A stretch of DNA of 64,000 bases from Streptomyces sp. CG4. Lineage in GTDB: Bacteria > Actinomycetota > Actinomycetes > Streptomycetales > Streptomycetaceae. The position numbers and the translations under genes were made by a program. Under the pieces are notes generated by a model. That model saw nothing but the letters and a program-made list of their open reading frames with translations. It ran no database searches and was not told where the DNA came from. Below, one piece after another: positions 41,381-50,368 of this stretch. Every line of letters starts with the position of its first letter. Position 1 is the stretch's first letter. The DNA lies in contig NZ_CP163525.1 in assembly GCF_041080655.1 (NCBI RefSeq), positions 2,852,001-2,916,000 of the forward strand. Reading direction: 5' to 3'.

Positions 41381-42271
41381 TCAGGCCTGCTCGCCCTCGG
41401 CGGCCTTCTCTTCGCCCTCGGCGGCCTTCTCCTCGACCGGAGCGGCCTCGGCGGCCGGAGCCTCCGCAGCTTCCGCGGCCGGAGCCTCGTCCGCCTTCTT
41501 CTCACCCTCGAGCAGGTCGCGCTCCCACTCGGCCAGCGGCTCGCCCGCGGCCTTCTCGCCCTTCTCACCGGCGGCCACGCCGGAACGGGCGATGAGGCCC
41601 TCGGCGACGGCGTCGGCGATCACACGGGTGAGCAGGGTGACGGAGCGGATCGCGTCGTCGTTGCCCGGGATCTTGTAGTCGACCTCGTCGGGGTCGCAGT
41701 TGGTGTCGAGGATCGCGACGACCGGGATGTTCAGCTTCCGGGCCTCGCCAACCGCGATGTGCTCCTTCTTGGTGTCCACGATCCAGACGGCGCTCGGCAC
41801 CTTCTGCATCTCGCGGATACCGCCGAGGGTCTTCTCCAGCTTGGCCTTCTCGCGCGAGAGCACGAGAAGCTCCTTCTTGGTCAGACCGGACGCGGCGACG
41901 TCCTCGAAGTCGATCTGCTCGAGCTCCTTGAGGCGCTGCAGACGCTTGTAGACGGTCGAGAAGTTGGTGAGCATGCCGCCCAGCCAGCGCTGGTTGACGT
42001 AGGGCATGCCGACGCGGGTGGCCTGCTCGGCGATGGCCTCCTGCGCCTGCTTCTTCGTGCCGACGAACATGACCGTGCCGCCGTGGGCGACGGTCTCCTT
42101 GACGAACTCGTAGGCGCGGTCGATGTACGACAGCGACTGGAGCAGGTCGATGATGTAGATGCCGTTGCGCTCGGTGAAGATGAAGCGCTTCATCTTCGGG
42201 TTCCAGCGACGGGTCTGGTGACCGAAGTGGACGCCGCTCTCCAGCAGCTCCCGCATCGTGACGACGGCCAT
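41381..42271 (-). CDS. rpsB: 30S ribosomal protein S2
   Basis: Ribosomal protein of 296 residues. [25 protein letters not shown] at the start, [14 protein letters not shown] near 65, [13 protein letters not shown] near 93 and [43 protein letters not shown] near 170-212 are typical. The last 60 residues form an acidic Ala/Glu tail ([17 protein letters not shown]) seen in Streptomyces S2 proteins. AAGGAG lies eight bases before the ATG. Confidence 0.98.
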   Translation of the reverse strand: MAVVTMRELLESGVHFGHQTRRWNPKMKRFIFTERNGIYIIDLLQSLSYIDRAYEFVKETVAHGGTVMFVGTKKQAQEAIAEQATRVGMPYVNQRWLGGMLTNFSTVYKRLQRLKELEQIDFEDVAASGLTKKELLVLSREKAKLEKTLGGIREMQKVPSAVWIVDTKKEHIAVGEARKLNIPVVAILDTNCDPDEVDYKIPGNDDAIRSVTLLTRVIADAVAEGLIARSGVAAGEKGEKAAGEPLAEWERDLLEGEKKADEAPAAEAAEAPAAEAAPVEEKAAEGEEKAAEGEQA

Positions 42272-42446
42272 GGCCGTATTCTCCTTGGTTCTCGGTTGTG
42301 CCGCGGATGCCGGACGGCTCCCGCGCCTGACGCCCGCGACGCGCCTTGCCGCTGAGGACCGAGAGGCGCTGACACCGGCCGAATGACGACTCGGTGTCGG
42401 GGCGTGCGAAGTCGACCCGGTGACCCGGATCGCCAGAAGAAGTGTA
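42272..42446 (-). promoter_or_regulatory. rpsB leader with candidate -10 box and hairpin
   Basis: On the minus strand a TACACT hexamer (42441-42446) could be a -10 box, with no clear -35. Downstream, GACACCG and CGGTGTC (arms at 42371-42377 and 42392-42398) form a short hairpin in the leader. S2 leaders are autoregulated in other bacteria; that is not shown here. Confidence 0.3.
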
Positions 42447-42543
42447 CGGGACCGCCGGGGCACCGGGTGACGCCGCTGTCCACAACCGGGGATCGGTCCA
42501 CAGACTCCGGCCGTGATCGGCGGGAGTGCGGGACGGTTGCGGC

Positions 42544-43137
42544 ATGCGACGACTGACCCGATACGCCCTGCTGCCGGCGGCTCTGCTGCTCGGCCTGGTA
42601 CTGGCGGCCGTGCTGCCTCCCTGGGCCTGGGCCGCCCCCGCTCCCCCACCCCCCGCACCGGCCCCACAGGCCCCACAGGCCCCGGTCCCGGCCATCGCCC
42701 GCACCTGGCCGGTAGGTACACGTCCCCTGGTGTTACGCGGCTGGGAGCCCCCGCCGACCCCGTACAACCCCGGCCATCGCGGTGTGGACCTGGCGGCCCC
42801 GGCCGGTTCTCCGGTACGGGCGATCGCACCGGGCCGGGTCTCCTTCGCGGGGCGGGTGGCGGGGAGGGGGGTGGTCTCGGTGGAGCTGAAAGGGACGGAC
42901 CTTCGTACGACGTATGAGCCGGTGACCCCGTCGGTGAAGAAGGGCGACGAGGTGGGAGCGGGCGATGTGGTGGGGTCGGTCGAGGCGACGGGTTCCCATT
43001 GCCCAACCTCCTGCATGCACTGGGGCCTGCTGCGGGGCGAGACCTACTTGGACCCCTTGGCCCTGCTCCCGCCGTGGCTCATGCACAGAGGGCCGTCGAG
43101 ACTGCTGCCGGTGCTGGGGGTACCGATTCCGGAGTAG
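42544..43137 (+). CDS. M23-family (LytM) peptidase
   Basis: Exported cell-wall peptidase-like protein of 197 residues. A signal peptide ([22 protein letters not shown]) and a Pro/Ala linker lead to the LytM domain: [12 protein letters not shown] near residue 78 (HxxxD zinc site), then [17 protein letters not shown] and [16 protein letters not shown] near 158 with the HxG-type motif (HWG). All core residues appear present, so it may cleave peptidoglycan cross-bridges. ATG at 42544 is preferred to an upstream GTG because it starts directly before the basic region. Divergent from rpsB. Confidence 0.87.
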   Translation: MRRLTRYALLPAALLLGLVLAAVLPPWAWAAPAPPPPAPAPQAPQAPVPAIARTWPVGTRPLVLRGWEPPPTPYNPGHRGVDLAAPAGSPVRAIAPGRVSFAGRVAGRGVVSVELKGTDLRTTYEPVTPSVKKGDEVGAGDVVGSVEATGSHCPTSCMHWGLLRGETYLDPLALLPPWLMHRGPSRLLPVLGVPIPE

Positions 43138-43487
43138 CCGGGGGCAGGCGCGCGCGGCCGCGCCCACCTGGTGGTGACCGTCATGGGGCCGCCGCCCCGG
43201 CTGGGGGCAATGGCCGGTCTGGCTGCGGGCATGGCCGCGCTGGCTGCGGGCAGTCGTGCCTCCCCCAGCGCCTTGAGGTTCTGGGGGATCCCAGGCGGCA
43301 CGGATAGGCGCCGCGCCGGTGAGGTCCCCCTCTGGGGGAGGCGCCCCCGTCGGCGCGGGCAAGCGAAACGGTCCGTCGCCCGACGGCAGCACCGGGCACT
43401 CGTCGGGCGCCGGCAAGCGAACCCACGCCGCCCCGTCACAGCACAGGGCAGCGGCAAGCGCCGGGACGGAGCCCGGTGCGGCCGGGG
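43138..43487. other. 350-base convergent gap with short inverted repeats
   Basis: No gene is supported between the peptidase stop and the TetR stop. CCCCCAG/CTGGGGG (43262-43268 and 43281-43287) and TCCCCC-tct-GGGGGA (43325-43339) form small hairpins. They resemble dispersed palindromic elements often seen at convergent ends in Streptomyces and may terminate both genes. Confidence 0.45.
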
Positions 43488-44075
43488 TCAGCCCCGCACA
43501 CCGCGCAGCGCCATCCCCACAGCAGCCTCGGTCACAGCCGCGGGCTCCTCCGCCCCCAGCTCGATCCTCCGCACCGCCGCGTCCACGACCCCCTGCAGCA
43601 GCATCGCCGCCAGCCGAGGCTGCGCATGCCCCATCTCCCCGAGCGCCTCGACGATCATCGCGACCAGCCCGCCGTGCGCCGCCCGGATCTTCTCCCGTGC
43701 CCCGGCATCCAGCTCACTCGCGGAGATGGCGACGACCGCCCGGTGCCGCCGGTCCCCCACCAGGGCCAGCTGCTGTCGCACATACGCCTCGACCTTGCCC
43801 TCGGCCGACGCCGCCCGCTCCATCGCCGCCGCGACCTCCGCCGCCCACACGGGGAAGTCGACCTCGCACAACTCCTCGACCACGGCGGCCCGGGAGCGGA
43901 AGTACTCGTACACGGACGACCGCGCCAGCCCCGTGCGCTCGGCGAGAGCCGGGAAGGTCAGCGCCTCCGTCCCGCCCTCGGACAGCAAAGACCGGGCCGC
44001 GTCCAGCAGGGCGGCTCGCTGCATCGACCGGTGCTCGGCCACGGAGGCCGCTCGAATCCTTGGCACGTCAACCAC
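43488..44075 (-). CDS. TetR-family transcriptional regulator
   Basis: Repressor-type protein of 195 residues. The N-terminal helix-turn-helix spans about 18-65: ALLDAARSLLSEGGTEALTFPALAERTGLARSSVYEYFRSRAAVVEE. The helical ligand domain is typical in length but carries no recognisable ligand signature. It lies 32 bases upstream of whiG's stop on the same strand side, transcribed leftwards after whiG, and could be read from the whiG transcript. Target genes are unknown. Confidence 0.88.
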   Translation of the reverse strand: MVDVPRIRAASVAEHRSMQRAALLDAARSLLSEGGTEALTFPALAERTGLARSSVYEYFRSRAAVVEELCEVDFPVWAAEVAAAMERAASAEGKVEAYVRQQLALVGDRRHRAVVAISASELDAGAREKIRAAHGGLVAMIVEALGEMGHAQPRLAAMLLQGVVDAAVRRIELGAEEPAAVTEAAVGMALRGVRG

Positions 44076-44107
44076 TTTACGGACACCCCGTCCCGGAAAG
44101 GGAGGAC

Positions 44108-44950
44108 TCAGCGCCCGAAGCTCGCCAGCTTGGCCCGCAGCTGCAGCACCGACTTGGTGTGGATCTGGCTGACCCGGCTCTCGGTGACCCCGAGGACATT
44201 GCCGATCTCGGCGAGGGTGAGCCCCTCGTAGTAGTACAGCGTGACCACGGTCTTCTCCCGCTCGGGCAGCGTGTTGATGGCCCGTGCGAGAAACCTCCGC
44301 AGCTCCCGGTCCTCGGCCACCTCCACCGGATTGTCGGCGGCGGTGTCCTCCAGCGTGTCCATGAGGCTGAGCCGGTCCCCGCCCTCGCTGCCGACATGCA
44401 GCAGCTCCTCCAGCGCGACCACGTTGGCCAGCGACAGCTGGCTGAACACGGCATGGAGCTCATCGACCTCCATACCCAGCTCCGCCGCGACCTCGCCCTC
44501 GTGCGGAGTGCGCCGCAGCCGGGCCTCCAGGGTGGCGTAGGCGCGCTCCACGTTCCGCGCCTTCTGCCGTACCGACCGCGGGATCCAGTCCAGCGCCCGC
44601 AGCTCGTCGATCATCGCGCCCCGGATCCGGGTGATCGCGTACGTCTCGAACTTGATCTCCCGGTCGATGTCGAACTTCTCGATCGCGTCGATCAGCCCGA
44701 AGACACCCGAGGAGACGAAGTCGGCCTGCTCCACGTTGGGCGGCAGCCCGACGCTCACCCTTCCCGCGACGTATTTCACGAGCGGCGAGTAGTGCAGGAT
44801 CAGCTGCTCCCGCAGCCGGTCGTCACCCGTCGCCTTGTACGACCGCCACAGCTCGTCGAGCGTCGAGGGAGCGGGCGGCCGCTCGCTGCCACCGTCGCGG
44901 GCGGCTGGGGGGATCGCCGCCCGGTCGGACCCGGAGGTGTGCTGGGGCAT
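44108..44950 (-). CDS. whiG: Sporulation sigma factor WhiG
   Basis: Alternative sigma factor of the FliA type, 280 residues, that commits aerial hyphae to sporulation. Region 2 is [15 protein letters not shown] through [17 protein letters not shown] and [28 protein letters not shown] (about 60-135), with region 4 at the end: [41 protein letters not shown]. Length and context (upstream of rpsB, downstream of dprA) match Streptomyces whiG. The ATG at 44950 gives the known length. Three 10-nt repeats lie just upstream. Confidence 0.97.
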   Translation of the reverse strand: MPQHTSGSDRAAIPPAARDGGSERPPAPSTLDELWRSYKATGDDRLREQLILHYSPLVKYVAGRVSVGLPPNVEQADFVSSGVFGLIDAIEKFDIDREIKFETYAITRIRGAMIDELRALDWIPRSVRQKARNVERAYATLEARLRRTPHEGEVAAELGMEVDELHAVFSQLSLANVVALEELLHVGSEGGDRLSLMDTLEDTAADNPVEVAEDRELRRFLARAINTLPEREKTVVTLYYYEGLTLAEIGNVLGVTESRVSQIHTKSVLQLRAKLASFGR

Positions 44951-45271
44951 TCGTCGCCTTGTGCCGTTCTGCCGTGAAGTGCCGTGAAGTGCTGTGAAGT
45001 GGGTCGGGGTGGGGTTCGGTGAGGGGAGTGGGCTACCTGGGTGAGCTGTCGGTCTGGTGTCGAGTTGGCTGGATCTGCGTCGGCTCCTTTGTGAGCGTAG
45101 CGTGACTGAGCTGTCGCGGTGTGCGAACAGTGCGGCTCCACCCGTGCGCGGGGCGCTCCGGCGGGCCTCACGCGCCCGTTGCGCGGCTCGCTCTGCGTGA
45201 TCGGCCGGAGGGCCAACTCCGGGAAACGTCAAGGGCGTCGGGGGTTCCCCCGGACGGCCGAACACGCTCGG
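44951..45271 (-). other. whiG upstream region
   Basis: About 320 bases between the dprA stop and the whiG start, without a supported gene. It holds the three 10-nt repeats next to the start codon. A promoter is expected here but no convincing -35/-10 pair was found. Confidence 0.4.
44971..45000. repeat. Three tandem 10-nt repeats before whiG
   Basis: gccgtgaagt, gccgtgaagt and gctgtgaagt are contiguous and end 21 bases before the whiG start codon (ACTTCACGGC on the message). They fall in the 5' leader, where they could bind a protein or affect translation. Confidence 0.85.
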
Positions 45272-46432
45272 TCAGGACGAACCGCGACCGGTACGGACCG
45301 ACATCACCGCCTGGCGTGTCAACTTCCAGCCGTCGTCGTGTCGTTCGACGTAACCAAGTGCTCGGAGTTCGTACAGCCTCGCGATGGCCTCGTCCCGCGT
45401 GGTCGGCGCGCCGAGCGCGATCTCCTCGACGGAGGCCGCGCGGTTGCCGGGCAGGGCGGCGAGGACGGCGCGGGCGGCGGGTTCCAGCAGGTCGCGCGGG
45501 AGCACGGGGCCGTGCCGGGGCGGCGCCAGCTCGCCCATGTCACCCACCAGCTCCACGATCTCCGCGGCATCGGTGACCAGGGCGGCCTCGCCGCGCAGCA
45601 GTTCGTGCACGCCGGCCGAGAGTGCGCTGGTGACGGGGCCGGGGACGCCCATGGTGAACCGGCCCAGGCGCTGCGCGGCCCGCGCGGTGGCCAGCGAGCC
45701 GCTGCGGCAGGCGGCCTCCACGACGACGGTGCCCCTGGTCAGGGCGGCGATGACGCGGTTGCGGAGGATGAACCGGCTGGGCGTCGGATGGTCTCCCGGG
45801 GGAAGCTCGCCGACCACCAGTCCCTGCTCCGCGATCCTTTCGATCAGCGCGGTGTGACCGCGGGGGTAGGGCCGGTCGACACCGCAGGCCAGGACCGCGA
45901 CGGTGGCTCCGCGGGCGGCGAGGGCGCCTCGGTGGGCGGCGCCGTCGATGCCGTAGGCGCCGCCCGAGACCACCACCCAGCCGCGCTCGGCCAGCCCTGC
46001 GGCGAGGGTGGCGGCGGCATGGGTGCCGTACTCGGTGCAGGCTCGGGCGCCCACCACGGCCACGGACCGTAGCGCCCACATCCGCAGACTGGGCCGGCCG
46101 CGCACCCACAGCCCGATCGGCCGGGCGTCGCCGAGATCGTCGAGCTGCCGGGGCCACTCCGCGTCATGGGGCCCCACGAACCGGGCGCCGGCGGCCCGCG
46201 CCACGGCGAGATCCCGCTCCGGCTCGGCCCGCCGAGCCCGTGCGACCAGCCCACCCCACCGCACCGGACTCACCCCCGGCAACGCCTCGACCCCCTCCCG
46301 CAACCGCCGCGCCACCTCCCGCACCCCGAACTCCCGCACCCACCGCCCCCCGACCTCGTCCCCCGGCTCGACGACCCGGCCGAGAAAGACCCGCCCGAGC
46401 ACCTCGTCTCCGGGCTCCTCGCCCGTGGTCAT
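45272..46432 (-). CDS. dprA: DNA-processing protein DprA
   Basis: RecA-loading single-strand DNA-binding protein of 386 residues. The Rossmann-like DprA domain has VAVVGARACTEYGTHAA near 125, VVSGGAYGIDGAAHRGAL near 152, LACGVDRPYPRGH near 178 and the FILRNRVIAALTRGTVVVEA motif near 220. A winged-helix region is at the C-terminus (ASVEEIALGAPTTRDEAIARLYELRALGYVE). It overlaps comM by four bases (ATGA). Streptomyces is not known as naturally competent; the gene may act in recombination. Confidence 0.95.
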   Translation of the reverse strand: MTTGEEPGDEVLGRVFLGRVVEPGDEVGGRWVREFGVREVARRLREGVEALPGVSPVRWGGLVARARRAEPERDLAVARAAGARFVGPHDAEWPRQLDDLGDARPIGLWVRGRPSLRMWALRSVAVVGARACTEYGTHAAATLAAGLAERGWVVVSGGAYGIDGAAHRGALAARGATVAVLACGVDRPYPRGHTALIERIAEQGLVVGELPPGDHPTPSRFILRNRVIAALTRGTVVVEAACRSGSLATARAAQRLGRFTMGVPGPVTSALSAGVHELLRGEAALVTDAAEIVELVGDMGELAPPRHGPVLPRDLLEPAARAVLAALPGNRAASVEEIALGAPTTRDEAIARLYELRALGYVERHDDGWKLTRQAVMSVRTGRGSS

Positions 46433-48054
46433 GCCAGCGCCCCGATGGCCATCGGCACCCCGCGCGGGACTCCGGTGCGCAGCTGCAGGGCCAGGGCCAC
46501 GTCGGTCCCGTCCGGACGGTCGTGTCCGACGAGGTCGGCGACCGTCCAGGCGACGCGCAGAACCCGGTCGAGGCCGCGGGCCGTGAGCACGCCCCGTTCG
46601 AGGCTGCGCTCGGCCTCGTCCATCGCGCTGGCCACGGGTTGGTAGCGGCTGCGCAGTTCCCGGCCCGGCACCTCGCTGTTGGTGCGCCACGGGGTTCCGG
46701 CCAGGCGGGCCGCCGAGCGCTCGCGGGCCTGCCGTACCCGCCCTGCCACGGTCGCCGTGGACTCGCCCCGGGCACCGGGTTCGGTGAGCTCGGCCCGGGT
46801 GACCGGGTCGACCTCGACGCGCAGATCCACCCGGTCCAGCAGGGGGCCGGAGAGCCGGGACTGGTAGCGGCGGATCCCCGACGGCGGGCATTCGCACAGG
46901 GAGTCGCGCTGCGAGAAGCGTCCGCAGGGACAGGGGTTGGCCGCCAGGACCATGAGGAAGCGGGCAGGGAAGCGGACGACACCCGCGCTGCGCGCGATCA
47001 CGATGTGCCCCGACTCCAGCGGCTGTCGCAGGGCGTCCAGGGTCTGGCTGTGGAACTCGGGAGCCTCGTCCAGGAACAGCACGCCACGATGTGCCAGGGA
47101 GACCGCACCGGGTCGTGCGATGCCGGGGCCGCCGCCGACGAGCGACTGCATCGTGGCCGAGTGGTGCGGGGCGCAGTAGGGAGCGACGTCGATGAGCGGC
47201 TTGCCCGGCGGCAGCAGCCCGGCCACCGAGTGCACCGCTGTGACCTCCAGTGATTCCGCCCTGGTCAGCCGGGGCAGGACGGCGGGCAGCCGCTCGGCGA
47301 GCATGGTCTTGCCCGCGCCGGGCGGCCCTTCGAGGAAGAGATGGTGTCCGCCGGCGGCGGCGACCTCCACGGCCGTGCGGGCCGAGGTCTGGCCGACGAC
47401 GTCCGCCAGGTCGTGATCGTGGTCGTGCTGGGTGGCGCCGACGCTGTGCATGCCGGTGGCCGCACCCGTGCCGGGCATCCGCAGACCGGCGAGGAGGGGG
47501 TCGGGACGTCCCTGCTCGTCCGGCTCCTCCTCGGGGACGGGCTCGTCGGTGAGGACCGCGACGAGCTGCCGCAGACTGCGCACGCCGAGCACCGAGACGC
47601 CGGGGACCAGCGAGGCCTCCGCGGCGGCGCACTCGGGGACGACCACCTGGTCGTAACCGGCGTCGGCCGCGGCGAGGACGGCCGGCAGGATGCCACGGAC
47701 CGGCCGGACCCGGCCGTCCAGGCCCAGCTCCCCGATCATGACGATGTCCGCGAGGACGCGCGGATCGATGCGTTCGGCGGCGCCGAGCACCGCGCAGGCG
47801 ACGGCCAGGTCGAAACCGGAGCCGGCCTTGGGCACCGACGCCGGGCTGAGTCCGACGGTGAGCTTCTTCTGCGGCCACTCGCCGCCCGAGTTCACCACCG
47901 CCGCCCGTACCCGGTCGCGGCTCTCGGTGAGGCTCTTGTCCGGGAGGCCGACGAGGGTGAAGGCCGCGACGCCGGGTTCGAGGTCGGCCTGGACTTCCAC
48001 GACTACGCCCTCTACGCCGACGAGGGCCACCGAGCAGGTGCGGGCGAAGCCCAT
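46429..48054 (-). CDS. YifB/ComM-family Mg-chelatase-like AAA ATPase
   Basis: AAA+ ATPase of 541 residues. An N-terminal Lon-like domain (ALVGVEGVVVEVQADLEPGVAAFTLVGLPD and AVLGAAERIDPR) precedes the Mg-chelatase module: Walker A EGPPGAGKTMLAERLP near 243, Walker B GVLFLDEAPEF near 320 and the CPCGRF cysteine motif near 355. A C-terminal domain ends at VALALQLRTG. ComM helicases promote branch migration of incoming DNA in other bacteria. It is coupled to dprA and starts one base from the YraN stop, forming the yraN-comM-dprA operon. Confidence 0.93.
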   Translation of the reverse strand: MGFARTCSVALVGVEGVVVEVQADLEPGVAAFTLVGLPDKSLTESRDRVRAAVVNSGGEWPQKKLTVGLSPASVPKAGSGFDLAVACAVLGAAERIDPRVLADIVMIGELGLDGRVRPVRGILPAVLAAADAGYDQVVVPECAAAEASLVPGVSVLGVRSLRQLVAVLTDEPVPEEEPDEQGRPDPLLAGLRMPGTGAATGMHSVGATQHDHDHDLADVVGQTSARTAVEVAAAGGHHLFLEGPPGAGKTMLAERLPAVLPRLTRAESLEVTAVHSVAGLLPPGKPLIDVAPYCAPHHSATMQSLVGGGPGIARPGAVSLAHRGVLFLDEAPEFHSQTLDALRQPLESGHIVIARSAGVVRFPARFLMVLAANPCPCGRFSQRDSLCECPPSGIRRYQSRLSGPLLDRVDLRVEVDPVTRAELTEPGARGESTATVAGRVRQARERSAARLAGTPWRTNSEVPGRELRSRYQPVASAMDEAERSLERGVLTARGLDRVLRVAWTVADLVGHDRPDGTDVALALQLRTGVPRGVPMAIGALA

Positions 48055-48420
48055 TCAGGCCACCCCCCGCGCGTGCTCGACGGACGGGGCGCCGCGCTGG
48101 GGCAGCAGGACGCCGACGAGGTCGATGCGGACGCCGCCCGGCGGGGCCCCTCCGTGGGTCTGGATCCAGCGCTCGGCCAGCTCGCGCAGCCGGGCCGCCT
48201 TCTCGGGGGTCACCGCGGCCATCGGATGCTCGAAGGAGCCTCCCCTGCGGGTCTTCACCTCGCACACGACCAGGACGTCACCGTCCCTGGCCACGATGTC
48301 GATCTCACCGGTCCTGCCGGAACGCCAATTGCGCTCCAGGACCGCCATTCCGGCCTCGGTCAGCCGCCGCGCGGCCAGATCCTCGCCGTACCTGCCGAGG
48401 GCACTGCGTGCGTTGCTCAT
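48055..48420 (-). CDS. YraN/UPF0102 family nuclease-like protein
   Basis: Small restriction-endonuclease-fold protein of 121 residues. [25 protein letters not shown] at 9-33, [24 protein letters not shown] near 38-62 with the GEID-ExK catalytic triad, and [19 protein letters not shown] near 70 are the family hallmarks. It lies directly ahead of comM (one base apart), which suggests a DNA-processing role; the actual substrate is unknown. Confidence 0.92.
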   Translation of the reverse strand: MSNARSALGRYGEDLAARRLTEAGMAVLERNWRSGRTGEIDIVARDGDVLVVCEVKTRRGGSFEHPMAAVTPEKAARLRELAERWIQTHGGAPPGGVRIDLVGVLLPQRGAPSVEHARGVA

Positions 48421-48522
48421 GCCGGCACCACCTCCGGCGCCAACGGTCACGCATCCCGGCCTCAGTTGTTGATCTTGGTGGACGGCTCGGCGGTTGTGGA
48501 AAACCTCGTCACCCGCACGGGC

Positions 48523-48558
48523 GAGAGCGGATCACGGGCCGAGAGCGGATCACAGGCC
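48523..48558. repeat. 18-nt tandem duplication
   Basis: gagagcggatcacgggcc (48523-48540) is followed by gagagcggatcacaggcc (48541-48558), one base different, in the gap after the DUF2469 gene stop. Confidence 0.85.
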
Positions 48559-48573
48559 GGGAAACTCCGGGTC

Positions 48574-48882
48574 TCACCCGCCCGGCAGCTCCAGGTCGCT
48601 CTTGTTCAGCTCCTCGATGTTCACGTCCTTGAACGTGAGGACCCTGACCTGCTTCACGAAGCGGGCGGGCCGGTACATGTCCCAGACCCAGGCGTCGGCC
48701 ATCGACACCTCGAAGAACACCTCACCCTGGACCGAGTGCACCTGCATCTCGTAGTCGTTGGTGAGGTAGAAGCGCCGCTCCGTCTCGATCACGTATTTGA
48801 ACAGACCGACGACGTCTCGGTACTCCCGGTAGAGCTTCAGCTCCATCTCGGTCTCGTACTTCTCGAGGTCCTCGGCGCTCAT
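48574..48882 (-). CDS. DUF2469 domain protein
   Basis: Acidic, highly conserved actinobacterial protein of 102 residues (MSAEDLEKYETEMELKLYREYRDVVGLFKYVIETERRFYLTN, then WVWDMYRPARFVKQVRVLTFKDVNIEELN). No function is established that I can name. It is always found near the signal peptidase and rnhB region in relatives. A GCACAATGG motif upstream of the start recurs upstream of rpsP. Confidence 0.9.
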   Translation of the reverse strand: MSAEDLEKYETEMELKLYREYRDVVGLFKYVIETERRFYLTNDYEMQVHSVQGEVFFEVSMADAWVWDMYRPARFVKQVRVLTFKDVNIEELNKSDLELPGG

Positions 48883-48938
48883 GGCATGTTCCCCTTCAGC
48901 CGTGCGATCCCACCATTGTGCGCCAGTCCGCCGACCCC

Positions 48939-49463
48939 TCAGACGATTTCCGCGTCAAGGGTCACAGGACCGGCCGGGGGACCTTCGTCGAGCAGTGTGC
49001 GCAGCAGCCCGGCGAGTCTGGTCGGATACACCGTCTCACGTGCCCGGGCCAGTTCCTGACACGTCCACCAACGCGCTCCGGCGACAGTGCGTCGCTCCAG
49101 CTCCGTAAGGCCCGTGGCGGCGGTGGCCGTCTGCGTCGTACGGGCCAGGTAGTACCACTCGTCCTGGTCCCAGCGGCGGCCCGCGAACGGGAACGAGCAC
49201 CTGCGCTGCCACAGCACCGGGCCCAGTACGACGTCGGTGATGCCGGTCTCCTCGGCCAGCTCCCTGAGCGCGGCCTCCTCGCGTGTCTCGGCGCCCTCCA
49301 GACCGCCGCCCGGAGTGAACCACCAGTCGTCGGCCGGATCGTCGGGCTCATGGCCGTGCAGCAGCAGGATGCGGTCCTCGGGGTCGAGGAGGACCACCCG
49401 GGCCACCTTGCGCAGACCCCCCTCGTACGCCTCCTCGCCGGTCCGCGTGGCCTCAGCGGACAC
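48939..49463 (-). CDS. NUDIX hydrolase
   Basis: Pyrophosphohydrolase of 174 residues. The Nudix box GGGLEGAETREEAALRELAEETGI (GX5EX7REUXEEXGU) lies near residue 52, with WWFTPGGG before it. The protein probably cleaves a nucleoside diphosphate derivative. The GTG at 49463 overlaps the preceding signal peptidase stop by 11 bases. A mutT-like gene directly after the last sip gene is the arrangement described in S. lividans. Confidence 0.92.
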   Translation of the reverse strand: MSAEATRTGEEAYEGGLRKVARVVLLDPEDRILLLHGHEPDDPADDWWFTPGGGLEGAETREEAALRELAEETGITDVVLGPVLWQRRCSFPFAGRRWDQDEWYYLARTTQTATAATGLTELERRTVAGARWWTCQELARARETVYPTRLAGLLRTLLDEGPPAGPVTLDAEIV

Positions 49464-50238
49464 CGGCCGCCTCCGGGCGGGTGCCCCGGGCGCGGGAGCG
49501 GCCCAGGCGGCCCGCGATCGGACCATAGGCACCGCCTGCCAGGACCAGGACGGCGCCGGCGACGATCAGCAGCTCGATCGTGCCCAACGGGCCGGGCTGC
49601 GAGAGGGCGCCGAGGGCCTCGAAGCCGGTGGGGCGCTTGAGCGCGCCCGTCCAGGGCCATACGACGGCGTCCACACGGGCGGTCACGGCGTCGCCGGAGA
49701 CCGTGCCCTTGGCCGCGTCGGTGAGGTGGGCCGTGGAGTCCAGGGAACCCTGGCGCTCGTCACCGAGCAGGAACAGACGGCCCTTGGGGACGGTCACCGT
49801 CGGGAAGTTCTGGTTCTCGGCCAGGCTGCCCTTGGGCAGATAGGGCTCGTCGATCTGCTTGCCGTTGACGGTCAGCTTGCCGTTTGTGCAGCAGGAGACG
49901 GTGTCGCCGCCGACCGCGACCACGCGCTTGACCACCTTGGCGCCCGTGACCCAGCTCTTGTCCTCGAAGACGACGACGTCACCGCGGCGCACCTCGGCGC
50001 CGTCGACCTTCTGCGCCAGCACCCGGTCGCCGGCGTGGATCGTGGGCGTCATGGAGCCGGTGGGCACGGTGAACGGCCGGTAGCTGACCGCCGCCCAGGC
50101 GAATCCGCCGAGGAACAGCACCAGGCCCAGGGCCACGGCCGCTCCGGACAGTCGTTGTCCGAGCCGGCTGCCGCCGGGCCGTGCCGTGCCTGTCCCGCGG
50201 CTGTGCGGGGCTGTACGCGTCGTGCTCTCGCCACCCAT
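49453..50238 (-). CDS. lepB: Signal peptidase I (fourth copy, SipZ position)
   Basis: Type I signal peptidase of 261 residues, cutting signal peptides outside the membrane. An N-terminal helix (SGAAVALGLVLFLGGFAWAAV) precedes the catalytic Ser in VPTGSMTPTIHAGD near 61; the Lys is in GAKVVKRVVAVGGD near 98, and box E is FLLGDERQGSLDS near 155. A second helix (ELLIVAGAVLVLAGGAYG) lies at the C-terminus. ATG at 50238 is chosen by N-terminal fit. A strong terminator upstream separates it from the other three copies. Confidence 0.94.
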   Translation of the reverse strand: MGGESTTRTAPHSRGTGTARPGGSRLGQRLSGAAVALGLVLFLGGFAWAAVSYRPFTVPTGSMTPTIHAGDRVLAQKVDGAEVRRGDVVVFEDKSWVTGAKVVKRVVAVGGDTVSCCTNGKLTVNGKQIDEPYLPKGSLAENQNFPTVTVPKGRLFLLGDERQGSLDSTAHLTDAAKGTVSGDAVTARVDAVVWPWTGALKRPTGFEALGALSQPGPLGTIELLIVAGAVLVLAGGAYGPIAGRLGRSRARGTRPEAAGVR

Positions 50239-50308
50239 GGCCCCGGACCCTACCCGGCGGTACCTGGGCTTGCCCACCCACCTGCCCGACTCGGCAGACC
50301 TGGACACG

Positions 50309-50343
50309 AGGCCCCGAGCCAGCTGGGTCGGCTGGATCGGGGC
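50309..50343 (-). terminator. Terminator after the third signal peptidase gene
   Basis: GGCCCCGA (50309-50316) pairs with TCGGGGCC (50336-50343), extended inside by CCAGC (50318-50322) with GCTGG (50330-50334) around a short loop. It begins 26 bases after the upstream stop and would end the rplS-proximal sip transcript. Confidence 0.75.
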
Positions 50344-50368
50344 CCCGGGGTGTCGTCCGCTCGGATCG

